Below, in pieces: positions 24,119 to 35,620 of a DNA stretch of 64,000 bases. A model generated the notes under the pieces. It saw only the letters and a list, made by a program, of their open reading frames with translations. It did no database searches and was not told the DNA's origin. The stretch is taken from assembly GCA_030068145.1 (NCBI GenBank), contig JAPJBO010000284.1, forward strand, positions 124,001-188,000, given 5' to 3'. The number at the start of each line of letters is the position of its first letter. Position 1 is the first letter of the stretch. Made by a program: the position numbers and the translations under genes. Source of the stretch: Diplonema papillatum (Eukaryota; Euglenozoa; Diplonemea; Diplonemida; Diplonemidae).

Positions 24119-24914
24119 GCGAGGGGCGAGTTAACACCGAAGGGCGGACTTGGCGGCGGGGTGGGCATCTTGGTCGGATGCGAAACGCAAAGACCGCAGA
24201 GGCAACCCGCAAACCCGTGAACGTCCCTCCAAAAAAAAAAACTGTGTTGTTCCGGCGGCGGCGTTATTGTGCAGGCTCAGAGCGGCCGGGGGTAATTTCG
24301 GGTTCGGTATCTTCTTCACGCACGAGTGGTGCAGTTTAGCGTTATTTTAATAGTTTAGGTTCGCTGTTTTTGTCTTCTCTTGTTAGTATTCACAAACGAG
24401 TGCGGCAATGTTGGAGGGTAGCGGAGAGAGATCAACAAATGACAGCGTTTTCTTTTCAGTCATCTTTTTTGGATTCTTCTCCACGAAGAAACGCGTAGTC
24501 ATGTGTTTTTCTGGTGTCGTTTAAATGTAAATCTTGAATCGCTCACTTCGAATCTTAAAGCGCAGGTGCCACACAGCAAGCACTGGTCAAGATAACGTCG
24601 ACCTTCGGAAGGGTCAATGCTGGTCATTTGCTGCCAAGATTTGACACCCCGAAAAGAAGCCGTTGTTGAACTCTCCTGAAAAGACGATACTGGTATTTGA
24701 CCCTCGTAGCCCCCCTGAAAAAAACTCCCGGAGGCACCGCCCGGAGGCTAACAATCCGACCAGCACCGAATCCAGACTCCTGCGATTCTTGTGAATATTG
24801 CAAACACATTTCTCACCTTTGGAATTCGTGCTCTCGCTGCGTTTGTGGCTTCTCCCGCTTCACTTTGTGCTTCCACCGGGCCAGCATGCGCTGTCATTCC
24901 GATGGATAGTGCGC

Positions 24915-25499
24915 CTATGGGCGGAACCTGCCGCTCAGCGTGGCAGCTTTGCGGAGTCCCGCCTGCGTCACCGCGCACCTTTTCGTCGGTCTGCTCTCGT
25001 GCGGCAGCTTCGCATGCATTGAGGCCTCAAAGGCCTGTCTGTCGGCCGTTTGGGGCACTTGTTGCGGTAGTAGGGAGCCATTGGCATGCTGGCGAGCCAC
25101 CCCAAATTGGAATGCAATGCAACTGGCGGCTTCCTTGAGTATTTCCCAGAACAGTAAATTGCAAATTACGCTCGAACGTGTTTTCTTTTTTCCTTCCAAC
25201 AGGGTTCGATTGGTCCACGTGAGGCGGGGTCTCTGGTCCTGATGTGTCCAAATTGGGGTGCTGTCGTACCCGAACAGCGCCTCTTCATTCACGTCGGGTT
25301 TCGGAGATATCCAGCAACTTGCGATCTTGAGTGCTTCCTTGCGAAAAAGGCCTTTTTCAGCTGTAGTATTGCTGCCCCAAGGACTCGTGCTCTTAATCGC
25401 CTCTCGAAGTTCTCCAACTCGCGACACTGCTTTCGGGCTGGTCCACCCCAGGCTTTGGGACCAGACCCTGATCACAAGGGGAATAGGAGTGGCACGCAT
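24915..25499 (-). other. Unassigned 194-codon frame, doubtful
   Basis: An open minus-strand frame starting MRATPIPLVIRVWSQSLGW. The first 100 codons have balanced composition, but no family is recognised. The 3' half (25050-25160) overlaps a diverged poly(A)-tailed repeat in antisense, so either this is chance or only the first half is an exon. Confidence 0.2.
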
Positions 25500-25559
25500 G
25501 TGTGTGAAATCTTTTCAGAGGGGGGGTTTTAGCACTCCAGTACTGCTACCCTAACCTCG

Positions 25560-26170
25560 GAGCTCAGAGAGCTCAAACCCCTCACACTTGCGTCACTCAG
25601 GCAAACGTATCACCATTCCTCCCCAAGCAAGCGTATCACCATTCCCCTTCTCCTTCCTTGGTTCTGTCGCAGCCTTTTTTTACAAGCTTAGAATTGTGGA
25701 GTGTACCCAATCTCGAGAACCTTGAAGACGCTTCGTGTTTTGAAACATGTTTTCCAAAGGTCATATTTTTGACGCGATCGTGATAACAGGGTCGCTCTAG
25801 AAAAAAATTGCGGTTGTTTCGTTGCGAATAATTAAAAGGAAAAGCAAGTAAGCAGGCAAGACACGCCTCTTAGAACTGTATGATGCTAGCGGCGGGGGGG
25901 CTTTCGTTGTCACAACGAGGGGCCGTGGTATTGCAACTTATTGCAACAATTTGTATTCAAAATTGACTTCCTCCCTCCCCCCTCCGCTTTTTTAGAGTTG
26001 TGGTTCGCTTGAGAATCCGGGATTTTAGAGTCTCCGGGTGACCTTCTTCGGATGGGTTTGTTGCTTCATTTTTGCTTCTCATGCCTCTCTTAGAAACGCG
26101 GATTGTGGAGGCGGGTTCCTAACCCTGGGGTCTTGCAAGGCAGAGTATAGTCGCAGTCAAAAACAGTTGC
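25560..26170. other. Intergenic, no gene seen
   Basis: AT-rich, with homopolymer runs. 25990-26045 (TTAGAGTTGTGGTTCGCTTG) is the relative of the block at 1385-1440. Confidence 0.45.
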
Positions 26171-26172
26171 TT

Positions 26173-26307
26173 GGTGCACTAGTCAAGGATTGTTTTTGAC
26201 TTTGACTGGTGGTTTTGCTAGTCAAAATTTTGACGAGTAAAACTTGTAAAATGACTACTGCACTAGTAAAAACACTAGTCAACCTTTCTCACTTTTACTA
26301 GTGCACC
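26173..26307. mobile_element. Foldback element built on GCACTAGT
   Basis: Inverted ends GGTGCACTAGTCAA (26173) and TTTTACTAGTGCACC (to 26307) form a 135-bp unit. Inside are further GCACTAGTAAAA and CTAGTCAA motifs in both orientations and the palindrome GTCAAAATTTTGAC. It has no coding capacity. No clear target duplication was found. Confidence 0.55.
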
Positions 26308-26854
26308 GCGTGGGCCGATGTTTCCCCTCCCCCCCCCGCCCCCCCCCCCAAATAACCTGGCCTCAGTGGTGCAAGCACCACGCGCTCTTCAAACCCATGA
26401 AACATTTTCCCCCAGACAGCAAATCTCAAATCTACAACCGGCGGCTGATTTCACCCCACATGAGCTTTGCCTGTGTTGCTTGTCCACGCGCTTTTTTTGC
26501 AGGAAGGTGCTTCCAGTCCCGAAATATGACTCGAAGGGGGGACTGTATTGACTTCAGCTTAAGTTGACGTGCCGGTTCATTTGCAGCACCGGTCACGGGT
26601 GTCTGTATTGCGACCCGTCTTTGCGGGCCTGGCGGCAGAGGCTCAAATGTATTGCACTGAAAGCTCGGTCCTTCTCGTCTAACCTTTGTAAGCCGGGTCC
26701 GTCCCCTCCTGGCAAACCGTGATGGTGACGCCACAGCTTGAGGTTGGAAGGCAAAATACTCGAGGATCTGCCGTGTGCTATTTTGACGGAGGATTCGTCA
26801 GGTTGATTCCGTTAACGAACGAGATCTCGACCCTTAAATAGGTGGGAGTGTCGT

Positions 26855-27045
26855 TGTAGGGGGTGTCTTTTGGCATCGGCGGCTTGCTGCTTACCCGGAT
26901 GCGCGCTACTTCTTTAAGGGGACTGCGCGAGACTTTATAGCGCGCGGAAGAGCGCGCCAATAGCAGGTCTGTGATGCTCCTAAATGTCCTAGACTGCACG
27001 CGCACTACACTGACGCATTAAACGAGTTTGAGAGCCTTCCCGCAA
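26855..27045 (+). repeat. Copy 2 of the ~180-bp element-end repeat
   Basis: Starts GGGGGTGTCTTTTGGCATCGG and ends GAGTTTGAGAGCCTTCC, almost identical in order and content to 35436-35620. Here no recombinase remnant follows; the DNA continues into a poly(A)-tailed repeat. Confidence 0.75.
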
Positions 27046-27084
27046 GAGCGGGAGAAAACAAATACACCTACAAAATTGGTTTTC

Positions 27085-27285
27085 GTTAAAGCGCGTACAA
27101 CCGCCACTAAACCCAGGCTCGCCTGTGTTTCGCGGACTACAGCACATTTACCTCCTTCAAGATTTGGAATATTGTTGCGATAGCGGGGTGTCATCGGCAT
27201 GCTGATGAGGACCACACTATGCGTATAAGATTTCGCAACTGGCAGCCTGCTCAAGTATTTTCTAAACAGAGCAGGTGCGCGCCTA

Positions 27286-27317
<32 letters not shown>
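27085..27317 (+). repeat. Poly(A)-tailed SINE-like repeat, copy 3
   Basis: Same module order as 19870-20147, ending in 30 consecutive A at 27287-27316. The long pure A tract argues for a recent retroposition. It is followed by a duplicated 14-base block (AAGAATCTGCGGTG). Confidence 0.65.
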
Positions 27318-27318
<1 letters not shown>

Positions 27319-27319
27319 A

Positions 27320-28245
27320 TCTGCGGTGAAAAGAATCTGCGGTGATGGTCCGCGTGAGCCACTCGGGTGACCCTCGTGTCTTCCGCGCACGGTTCTTCGC
27401 CTTCGTGCGGCCGCGTACGTCTTTGTTGCATGCTTCCCGATTCGATATCGTGTGCAGAAGTGCGGGGGGCAATCCAAGTGTATCTGCCAGGGGTAAATGC
27501 ACCTGGGGCGTAGGTTCCGCCTCCCCTTCCTAACCCGAATATACACACCAGTCTGTAAGTAATCAAGTAATATCTTGTGGAATTGTATTTTGTGAAGAGT
27601 TTGTTTCGTGAAGGAATTAAATGTTTTTCAGACGGGCGCTTTTGGGATTTGTTTATTTATTTTTGCTGGTGTCTGCTGCCCGACACCTGCTCGCGCAAAG
27701 AGATCCCCTGTAAATCATGAAGCTGAATTTTGAGAATTTCTGTTTCGTGAAGGAATTAATTGTTTCTTCACGGATTTGGCGGTCTTCACGAATTAGAAAC
27801 TGATTAAGTACAGACTGGAGTGTAGTGGGTTCAAGTGACGATGCCAGTGTTGCTGGTGACGGTGTCGTGGGTGAAATTTGTGCAGTCGCCGGGTGCTTGT
27901 GCCTTCGGAAGAGGCGGTGGACAGCGGCAGACAATTCGACGCAGTTCCAGGGGAAAGGGGCGGGCCGGCTTTCACTGACATGCGTCCGTCCCTGCCAGGC
28001 GCTCGTGCGCCCGGGAGTGTACGGCGCGTTGCCGTTGGTCGGTTATGATGAGGGGACATGCTTTCAGTGGACACCGATTCGTTTTCCATATTCTATTTTC
28101 CCCCCCCTCCCGACGACAGCTTGTGTCTGACTAGCCCACCCGTGGGTGGTTTGTACCTTCTAGGGTAGGGTCTCTACCGCAAGGCCAGTTGCTTGGGTTT
28201 CTGAAATGATGGGCGATATATATTTTTTGCCTACCCTTCCCAGCA
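27320..28245. other. Intergenic, no supported gene
   Basis: Only short frames. Around 27930-27990 a block (CAGCGGCAGACAATTCGACG, then GTTCCAGGGGAAAGGGG) is shared with 63250-63295 and resembles the end of the TGAGCCGGTCC element family. Confidence 0.4.
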
Positions 28246-28246
28246 G

Positions 28247-28800
28247 GGCTTACGCTCCGTTTTCGGTCTCAGAGAAAATACGTGTGTCCACATGTGGACG
28301 CTTAAGGTTCGAGGGGGAAAAAAACCTTTCCCCCCTATGTGCGGCGGGCTAAAGACATAGCGTTGCTACTGGGATGGTGACACCTGGCTGGCGACTTTTG
28401 GGCCTGGACTCCCCTGCATGTGGACCAACCTGTGGTAAGCACATGTGGAGGGGAACATTTCCGGAGTTGGGGCTTGCACTGATAAACGAAGCAACGGACG
28501 ATCAGCATCAACTGACCAAAGGTGATGAAAATGATAAGGCAAAAGTTTCTTGTTCTTCGCGTGTACAGGGTATAAACCTCTCTGGGGGGGGTTTTCCTGT
28601 ATTAGCACTTTTTCGTTGGCTTCGTTTTCTCTTTCATGTGCAACCGTTGTTCCGGAAATGTTCCCGTCAGTACAGATGTACTATTAAAAAAATAAATCAA
28701 AATCCACATGTGGTACCTGTGGACCCACATGTGGGGGGGAAAAAATCCAAAAAGAATTAACGTGTGGAAATCCACACGTTCCACACGTGGAGCGTAAGCC
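28247..28800. mobile_element. Candidate 554-bp element with 12-bp terminal inverted repeats
   Basis: GGCTTACGCTCC at 28247-28258 is exactly inverted as GGAGCGTAAGCC at 28789-28800. Near both ends are CCACATGTGG or CCACACGTGG palindromes (28288, 28705-28740, 28766-28790). No coding frame is convincing. No target duplication was found, and a second element starts nine bases beyond it, so nesting may have obscured the flank. Confidence 0.45.
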
Positions 28801-28808
28801 GTGCTTCC

Positions 28809-29085
28809 CAGTGTGCGCGCGATCAGCTGGCTTGCCGGCTTAAAAAAATTCGAGCCTTTTTTTACCGGCAGACTCGCACAAAATCAGCCGATTTTCAACA
28901 GAGTAAGTTTTGGATATGCCGCCCATCGTCAGCGGAATCAGCTTGACGCACAAACCGGGCAAGATGTGAATCAAGATGTCGCCGCAAAACCCGGCTGATC
29001 GGCAGACATTCCAAAAATCAGCCAGTTTTTCAAGAACTTTTTTTCCGGCTGAAATCAGCCGCTTTTTTTCTTAGCGCGAACACTG
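28809..29085. mobile_element. hAT-like MITE, copy 1 (diverged)
   Basis: Ends CAGTGTGCGCGC and GCGCGAACACTG are inverted repeats with one mismatch. The body shares CCGGCAGACTCGCACAAAATC and CTGAAATCAGCCGCTTTTT with 48557-48768. The 8-base flanks (GTGCTTCC, ACCCTTCC) match at five positions, a decayed duplication at best. Confidence 0.65.
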
Positions 29086-29334
29086 ACCCTTCCCCCACCT
29101 CCCCCCCATAGACAGCAAGTGCCAGGCTAGCCCGTGCCAACCTAGCCACCCAGGGGTGGTATGAGAGCTTCTTTGGACATGGGTAAGTTTTCCACCGTTC
29201 TGGACCTTTGCTCGGTCTCCGTTTTCGTCATCTGCGGCCAACGATGTACGTCGTTCGTGATGACTGGCGACCTTTTCTTGTGTTGCCGGCAATCAACCAA
29301 GATTGATGTACCGTCTGGTGTCTTCCACTCGGTA

Positions 29335-30085
29335 TCATTCCTTTAGGTAGTTGGTTCTGCTATTGTTCTCTTTGTTTTTCCCCGTCGGTTTTCCTGTTGC
29401 TTTCTTTTTTGGCAGGGCGGCGTGCACGTGTGTCACAGTCCTTGGCTTGGCGGAGGGAGATCTCCTGTGAGGCATGCGACTTCGTCCTCGGCGTTCCTTT
29501 GTTCCTTTTGTTCGGCTTTCGAATGCGCTTGGATCGTTTTTGCCGGTTGCCCGGACATGTATCAACCTGAACCACTTATCGTAGTCGAGGCGTAATCGCA
29601 TTCAAGCCGGCGTGGGGTGAAGTCCCAACAACCAGTTCGGCCTGCTATGCCTATTGCGTTTTGACTTTGTTTCGTTTCCTGTCTCAGGAAAGGGTCGCCC
29701 CAGGGGTTTTCAACGAGGTCATGTAGTTTGTCCCTGAGGCCGCGCATTCGCACTGTGGTTTTCCACACTTTCCGGAGTCCAATATACTCGAAGATTCCGT
29801 TTTCTTTTTCTTTTTTGCAAGGTTTTTCCCGATTTCGGACCGGGAATCGCATACTATGGGACGGCTTGAGCATCACGGTGCATTGCTCGCAAACGGCGGG
29901 CTGAGCCTCGAGCCTCTGGGCCACAGTAAACGGCCGCCCTGCGATTGATGCCGGAGCTCTGCTTCCATCAACTCGCTTGCAGGGACCAGCAGGTCGTAGA
30001 AGCGCTCAGACTGCGGGCTTGGTAACATTCTGGGCCAACCAGTTTTCCAGGAAGACCCTGTTTCGAAACCGGAAAACACTGGCAA
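29335..30085 (-). pseudogene. Unidentified coding-like remnant with frame changes
   Basis: Three successive minus-strand frames have balanced protein-like composition: about 30085-29930 (SERFYDLLVPASELMEAELR), 29924-29600 (FEYIGLRKVWKTTVRMRGLR) and 29601-29335 (LRLDYDKWFRLIHVRATGKN, with a Lys/Arg-rich end). They abut without obvious splice sites, as if one reading frame had suffered two frameshifts. No family is recognised. It could be a decayed transposon protein or a diverged gene with short introns. Confidence 0.3.
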
Positions 30086-30797
30086 ACTGGGAACTCTCCT
30101 GTGTCATCATCCCGAGTACTCAAGCCGAAGCGAACATCTCAGGGAATCATACGAACGTGGAGAGAGAAAAGAGGCAGGTTTGGTAAGGTGCGACCAGAGA
30201 TCAAGGGAGATTCCCCTTGAGATCCGGCTTCGATTTGCCTTAAACATGATGATTCAACCATTCATTCCATTCCATTCAAATTGACCAACATCGAGAGACT
30301 CTGGGTGGATTCATCACTTTTTTCCAAATTCACATCCGGGTTTCTCCTGATCCAACCCCACTCTTTCGAGTGGAGCCGAACCAGGAGATAACCGTAGGAA
30401 CCGGCCATAAGGCTCAAACCCTCGGAACAACAAGGCTCCTCAGTGCGTTACGGACCCCTGCTGCATCTCGCGGCCCTGAAAGGCGCAGTCACCAGTTCTG
30501 TCGGGGAGGTGATCAAAATTCCTGACCCGATTAAGAAACGGGGGAACGTTTCCGGAGTTGCGGCTTGCAATGATGAGCCAATTCACCTACCCTCCCCTAA
30601 AAGCGACCGAGCTCGATTAAACGGCGATTACACTACAGCAGAAGCAGACTCTTGCCACAGTTTGTTTGCGTTCTAACTCAAAACGATTACACTACGCGAC
30701 AACATTCGATCGAATCAATGCATATGATGGCCGAAGTGGCATCAAGTGACCAAGGTGATAAAAACAAGGCAAAAGTTTCTTGTGCACGGTTCTGGGG

Positions 30798-31195
30798 GAT
30801 TGCAAGAACGTGCTTGGAATGGATATGTGCTCAACACCGCACTGGTCCCGTCTGCGCCGTGTTTCGGTCCTTTAAGCCACGGACACATGAGGCGGACCAT
30901 CATCAGCGTGGAACCTGAGTGTCTGCAGACAGGACTGCGGTGTGAGTCTGGTTTGTCAGGCGGCTGTTCGTAGCTCGTCACAGCCAGGACCACCCGTGCT
31001 ACTAGAGCACAGGCGAATCCGTCACGGGGAGAAGGCCCCTACAACCGTGTCTGAGCAATCAGTTAAAAAACTCAGGGCACTTGCCCTGATTGTGACTGCG
31101 ACTCGCTAGGCAGCACTGACTTGTCTTCTTTTTACGGTGGCAATCTGCGAAGTAAACTCCGCAGAGCACAGTGGACATGGGGTTGCCGTGTGCAG
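30798..31195 (+). repeat. ~397-bp dispersed repeat, copy 2
   Basis: Nearly identical to 4042-4437. Flanked by a 13-base direct repeat (ACGGTTCTGGGGG) at about 30786 and 31236, the right one about 40 bases beyond the end of homology. Confidence 0.8.
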
Positions 31196-31244
31196 CGCCA
31201 ATGGTTGAAGTACCAAAAGGAAAAGAGTGCGAGGAACGGTTCTG

Positions 31245-31348
31245 GGGGAGGGGGGTTTCTGTACTAGCACGTTTCCGTTGCTTCGTTCCGTTGGCTTCGT
31301 TTTTCTCTTTCACGCGCAACCGTTGTTCCGGAAATGTTCCGTCCAAAT
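31245..31348 (+). repeat. ~100-bp repeat shared with 28578-28668
   Basis: Both contain TTGGCTTCGTTTTTCTCTTTC (or one T fewer) and GCAACCGTTGTTCCGGAAATG after a GGGGGGTTT block and TAGCAC. Confidence 0.6.
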
Positions 31349-31876
31349 GGTGTGTTTGATCGCACACACGCGGTTTTTTTTAGTGCCGACAATGCTTTGT
31401 TAACAACAACACTCAGAAGAAATGTGAAAACGGGTTTTTGCCTGGAGGCTTTTCGTGTTATTTTGCAAATGCTTTGAGCTATCTTTGTGTCTGTGCTTCA
31501 GTCGTCTTCTTAACCATGGTTAAGTGCGCACATGGTGTCAGCCGAAGCTGGTAAAGCTTCGGCGCCGCCCACGAAAACAGAGAAAAAGTCAAACGCCTTG
31601 CACGCACAGTCCCCCTTTTTCCACAACTTGAAAGTTCGAGCAAGAAAAGCATCTTGGACACATGTCGTGCCTGTATGGATACCGATGCAAAGTTCTCGCA
31701 GAGGTGATGCATTATCAACGCAACCCCCCCTCTCTTTCTCTCAACCTGGTACACTCCGTTTCTTTGGGCGCTTCAAGGTCAAATCACCCTTCACTTTTGC
31801 TCTTGCAAATCTAAAGGAGTCGGCGTTCTTAGACAGCGTGGGGGCGGGGTAGGAGAGGAACTTGATTTTGCTACAG

Positions 31877-31970
31877 TAAGCCGGTCCGTCCATATCCCTT
31901 AAAACTGCATCGCATTGCCTGCAGCTGTCTAATACGACGTCACGGTTTCAGGAGGGGATCGACCGGCTAA
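31877..31970. mobile_element. TIR element of the TGAGCCGGTCC family, with 5-bp TSD
   Basis: Ends TAAGCCGGTCCGTCC and GGATCGACCGGCTAA are imperfect inverted repeats. It is flanked by the direct repeat TACAG (31872-31876 and 31971-31975). 94 bp, non-coding. Related to 45918-46046 and 56435-56598. Confidence 0.7.
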
Positions 31971-32401
31971 TACAGTCCGAGTCTTCGTGGAGCACGAGTG
32001 ACAGATGGGTAGTGTAGATATGTGGCTGTGGGAAGTGGGGAAGGCAAGCTACCAATCGTGCATTCGACAACCACGTTTGGCAATTTCAGCACGGACTCGA
32101 CTCGATACGAGCAGGGTACGAGTCTTGCATCGGAGGAGGGTAATCCGCCTGTGCCTTGCGGCTTGCGGGGTCACGAACTTTACTGAGTGGAAGCTCGCGT
32201 GAAACTCCCCGCAACACCCCTCCCGAAAAACTGTATTGTTCGGGCGGCCTTATTTTGCCGACTCGTGTTCTTTGCATGGTATCGGGATTTGTATCTTTCG
32301 TGGCACAAGTAGTGCAGTCTAGTGGTCTAGCGTTAGCAAGCACACGGGGGCGAGGTTTGAGGGCAGCAACAGCGGCCGGTCCAAAAGAAGCCCGAGAGAA
32401 T

Positions 32402-32584
32402 AGTTGAGTTGCAGCTCTTGACAAAGATAGAGTGTTTTCATTCTTCGCTTTTTCCCACGAATGGGGGGGTCGGTCCTGCTTTTGGCTTTGTAGGTTCTCC
32501 CGACTCCCCAATTCGTGGTTAGCACAAACTCAAGAGGTCTAGGCAACTATTCCCTGCAGTATTGGCATACTTTCAATAAAAACC
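32402..32584 (+). repeat. ~185-bp dispersed repeat, copy 2
   Basis: Match to 4695-4885, with the same start (TAGTTGAGTTGCAGCTC) and end (CATACTTTCAATAAAAA). Confidence 0.75.
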
Positions 32585-32639
32585 CCCGAGGAGTCGCCGA
32601 TTGAAGCAAGACCCGCAGCGCTGGTGAACAAAACGTTTC

Positions 32640-32920
32640 CAGCGTCGTATTGAGAGCCTTCGACCTCCTAACACGACTACAAAGTAGGTCATTTTCGTTG
32701 AACGCTTCCGTCCGGCGTCAAACCCATACTTCCCTAGGTTTCGTGCTGGCTGCAGCACATTTCCTGGCGCAACTCGAGTATTTCTTACAAGGCAGGTGTT
32801 GACACACAAAATAAAATTCAGGGTTCAGTGGCGGGCGTAAGCGTTCAACAAAAAAGACCCACTTTGTAGTTGTATTGTTTCTCCTCTAGCCTCCTTCGAA
32901 GTAAGCACAAAGCAGCCCCG
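32640..32920. repeat. Two poly(A)-type repeats in inverted arrangement
   Basis: 32690-32815 is the SINE-like family in plus orientation. 32820-32920 (TTCAGTGGCGGGCGTAAGCG) is the complement of the TTGAACGCTTACGCCCGCCAC module. The same inverted block recurs at 37870-37970. Confidence 0.6.
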
Positions 32921-33119
32921 ACGTGAGCAATTAAGCACCACACGAAACGTGACGTGTCAGACCGGACGGAAAGGAGGTAGAAAGAGGAGCATGATACCAA
33001 GCTCAAGGTGATTTGCAGGGGACAGCTCCCTGGGGGACAGGGGCGACGGTAGTCGCCTTTGAAGTCCCAGGGCCTCTTATTCCTACCCATCTCTTCAAGT
33101 GCTTTCATTGACATCACTA

Positions 33120-33850
33120 TACCATGCAGAAATACGAAGGATATCGAGCAGACCTCATATCCAATGCTTAGACAGAGGCCCGCGGCACAAGTCTGTTTGA
33201 TGCTAGAATCAAGTCTTTTCTGAAGAACGTGGCCCCAAGACAGGAATCAAACTGCAAAGGACTGCGACCCTTCATTTTTTTCTAATTTTTCACTGCTTGC
33301 ACCTGGCCGAAAAAGTGTCTGAGACGCAGGCGCAACGTTCAACTGTTGGTTGATCTGGAGGGGCCATTCACCGCCGCCTCTTCACCACTATGGGGTAGGC
33401 TGAAGCGGAGAAGTAGCAGTGGTACTGCCAGCGGCGGGGTTTCGGTCCTTGCCACGGGGTTAAGCCAAGGGCATGGAGCGGACCATCAGCAACGATTGAC
33501 TGGAAACAGGATAGCGATGTGAGTCCGGTATCGTAGCTTAAAAACTGGGGGGAACATAAGACTGCAAGCTGAGCCTTTCGCTCGATTGTTTTGATTGCTG
33601 TGCTGCGGCGACAGAGAGTTTCAGCGTAGGACCATCTCTTCGGAGTGTTTCCTGGGTCGTGTACATCGTACACGTCGTCCGAAAGCGCGCGGGGTAGCAT
33701 TTTAAACATCGTGACTTCACCCCTTCTGTCTTCAGACTAAGTCTGGGACTCCCCTCCTCGCCGGGCTCCGCGTTTCCATGCCGTTTGGCTTTCGACTTCA
33801 TTTCCATTCGTGGTCCGTGCGACCATTTGCACCGATCCTATTTATTTCGT
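33120..33850 (-). other. Interval with doubtful coding remnants
   Basis: Minus-strand frames at about 33709-33540 (ALSDDVYDVHDPGNTPKRWS) and 33807-33720 are balanced in composition but unrecognised. 33190-33230 (TTTGATGCTAGAATCAAGTC) recurs at 43929-43960. Confidence 0.25.
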
Positions 33851-34455
33851 CATCCGGAAATTGAATTGGTTGAAAGGTAGCAGTCACGTGCTTAAGCACA
33901 CCATTCTAGGCGAACAGGTACTGACAGCTATCTCTCCCCTACCTGCGCTTCCGGAAATTGGATTGGTTGAAAGGTACTGATCCTCAACCACGACAGCAGT
34001 CATGTGCCTCAGCACACCATCCTGATCTAGCCACGACAGCAGTCACGTGCCTAAGCACACCATTCTGGTCAGATGATCAGGTACTGACAGCATTCTCGCC
34101 TCGACCTGCGCTTCCAGAAATTGGATTGGTTGAAAGGTACTGATCCTCAACCACGACAGCAGTCATGTGCCTAAGCACACCATCCTGATCTAACCACGAC
34201 AGCAGTCATGTGCCTAAGCACACCATCCTGATCTAACCACGACAGCAGTCACGTGCCTAAGCACACCATTCTGGTCAGATGATCAGGTACTGACAGCATT
34301 CTCGCCTCGACCTGCGCTTCCAGAAAATTGGATTGGTTGAAAGGTACCGATCCTCCCACGACAGCAGTCACGTGCTTAAGCACACCATCCATTCTGATCA
34401 GATGATCAGGTACTGACAGCAGTCTCGCCTCGACCTGCGCGTGACAGGTACTGCT
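33850..34455. repeat. Nested tandem repeat (about 45 bp within about 165-205 bp)
   Basis: Outer units start at ATTGGATTGGTTGAAAGGTA (about 33956, 34120, 34326) and end CTCGACCTGCGCTTCCAG. Inside each, CCACGACAGCAGTCACGTGC ... CTAAGCACACCATTCTG is repeated one to three times. There are no unique spacers, so this is a minisatellite, not a CRISPR. Confidence 0.85.
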
Positions 34456-34585
34456 GCCTGCTGTATCAATCGGTGTTCTTCTTCACAAGGTAATTGGTCA
34501 TGGCCAGGAGGCGTGAGCTGATGGAACCCTTGTACGACTGCTCAACCTGCGCATGATGAGCACAGCTGGAACGCCAGGTCGTTCT

Positions 34586-35402
34586 TCAGCAACTGTTCGT
34601 GGCCGCCAGGGCGAACAAGCACCGTTCGGAGACTAGCGAGCCTACCACGCGGTACCGCACTCGTCGGGGCTGCCGAACGGAGTAGAATTCTCCGAATAGA
34701 AAGTCTTGAACCTGATGATAAATGTGGTTGTTTTTCTTGAAAGTTCCCCCGAAGTACATAGTGCAGTGCTTGGGAAGAATCCTGCCTCGGAAGGAAAATC
34801 TTGGTTCGTGAGATATCTTCTCCATTGAGCGCCATGGCCCCCGTACGCAGCCTTCGCTGACCACGCTAAGACTCTGAACATCGGAACTACCATCAGCGAC
34901 AGCTCAAAACCTTTGGCAGACGTGTTCAGAGCGTCCCCAGCTACATTCTATCCGCTGCAGAGGTCGGTCATCAATATTTTCCACGGTAGAAATATGTGTC
35001 GTCCTAATCCGGGAACAGAGGGAGAAGAACGGGGCAATCGTTACAAGCAAACGAGTGACTTCAGGTGGCCGCTTGAGATGCGCCTATCCGAGCGCTCACC
35101 GCAGCAGTGACGCGTCGGCAGTATTTGCACTTGGGGCCGTCATGAGCGTCGACGGCTAGCGAGTGTCGGCAGAGGGTGCAGTGGTCGGAGCAAGCTTGAC
35201 CGTGGCAGGTCGGTGCCGCACAAATGAGTTGATCGATGTACTTGTGCGCCTTCACCTTCCGCATGCGTCGTGCAGCCTGCGTGATCTCACGCGTCCGGGG
35301 TCTACCGGATCCGGTTCCTCGTTCCTTCATGCCTTTCCGCGTCTTCCGCGGCCGCACGGTCCTCTGCCTGGTGGCCTCAACGACCCGCTGGATATTTTCC
35401 AC
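34586..35402 (-). pseudogene. Possible transposon coding remnants, including a Cys-rich segment
   Basis: Minus-strand frame 35402-35061 begins at the TAG array: it is Arg/Lys-rich, then has Cys spaced C-x4-C-x4-C-x3-C-x2-C-x13-C-x2-C (within ICAAPTCHGQACSDHCTLC and CKYCRR), which suggests zinc binding. Frame 34864-34586 (FRGRILPKHCTMYFGGTFKK) may be another piece. No family is recognised. Position against a TAG array, as with the gag-like ORF at 37290, suggests a second element of similar insertion habit. Confidence 0.35.

Positions 35403-35404
<2 letters not shown>

Positions 35405-35434
<30 letters not shown>
35405..35434. repeat. TAG trinucleotide array, left flank of the recombinase element
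   Basis: Ten TAG units, immediately followed by CCAGGGGGTGTCTTTTGGC, the end of the ~180-bp repeat. Confidence 0.9.
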
Positions 35435-35435
35435 C

Positions 35436-35620
35436 CAGGGGGTGTCTTTTGGCATCGGCGGCTTGCTGCTTACCCGAGACGCGCACTACTTCTTAAGGGG
35501 ACTGCGCGCGACTTATAGCGCGCGGAAGAGCGAGCCAATAGCAGGTCTGTGATGCTCCTAAATGTCCTAGGCTGCACGCGCACTACACTGACGCATTAAA
35601 CGAGTTTGAGAGCCTTCCGC
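35436..35620 (-). repeat. Copy 3 of the ~180-bp repeat: 3' end of the recombinase element
   Basis: Same sequence as 3550-3690 and 26855-27045. It supplies the last codons of the recombinase frame (KALKLV, stop), so the natural recombinase C-terminus is lost here. Confidence 0.75.

Noticed and set aside
33850-34455. Regularly repeated blocks resembling a CRISPR
   Set aside because: Repeats are contiguous and nested with no unique spacers, and the genome is eukaryotic.
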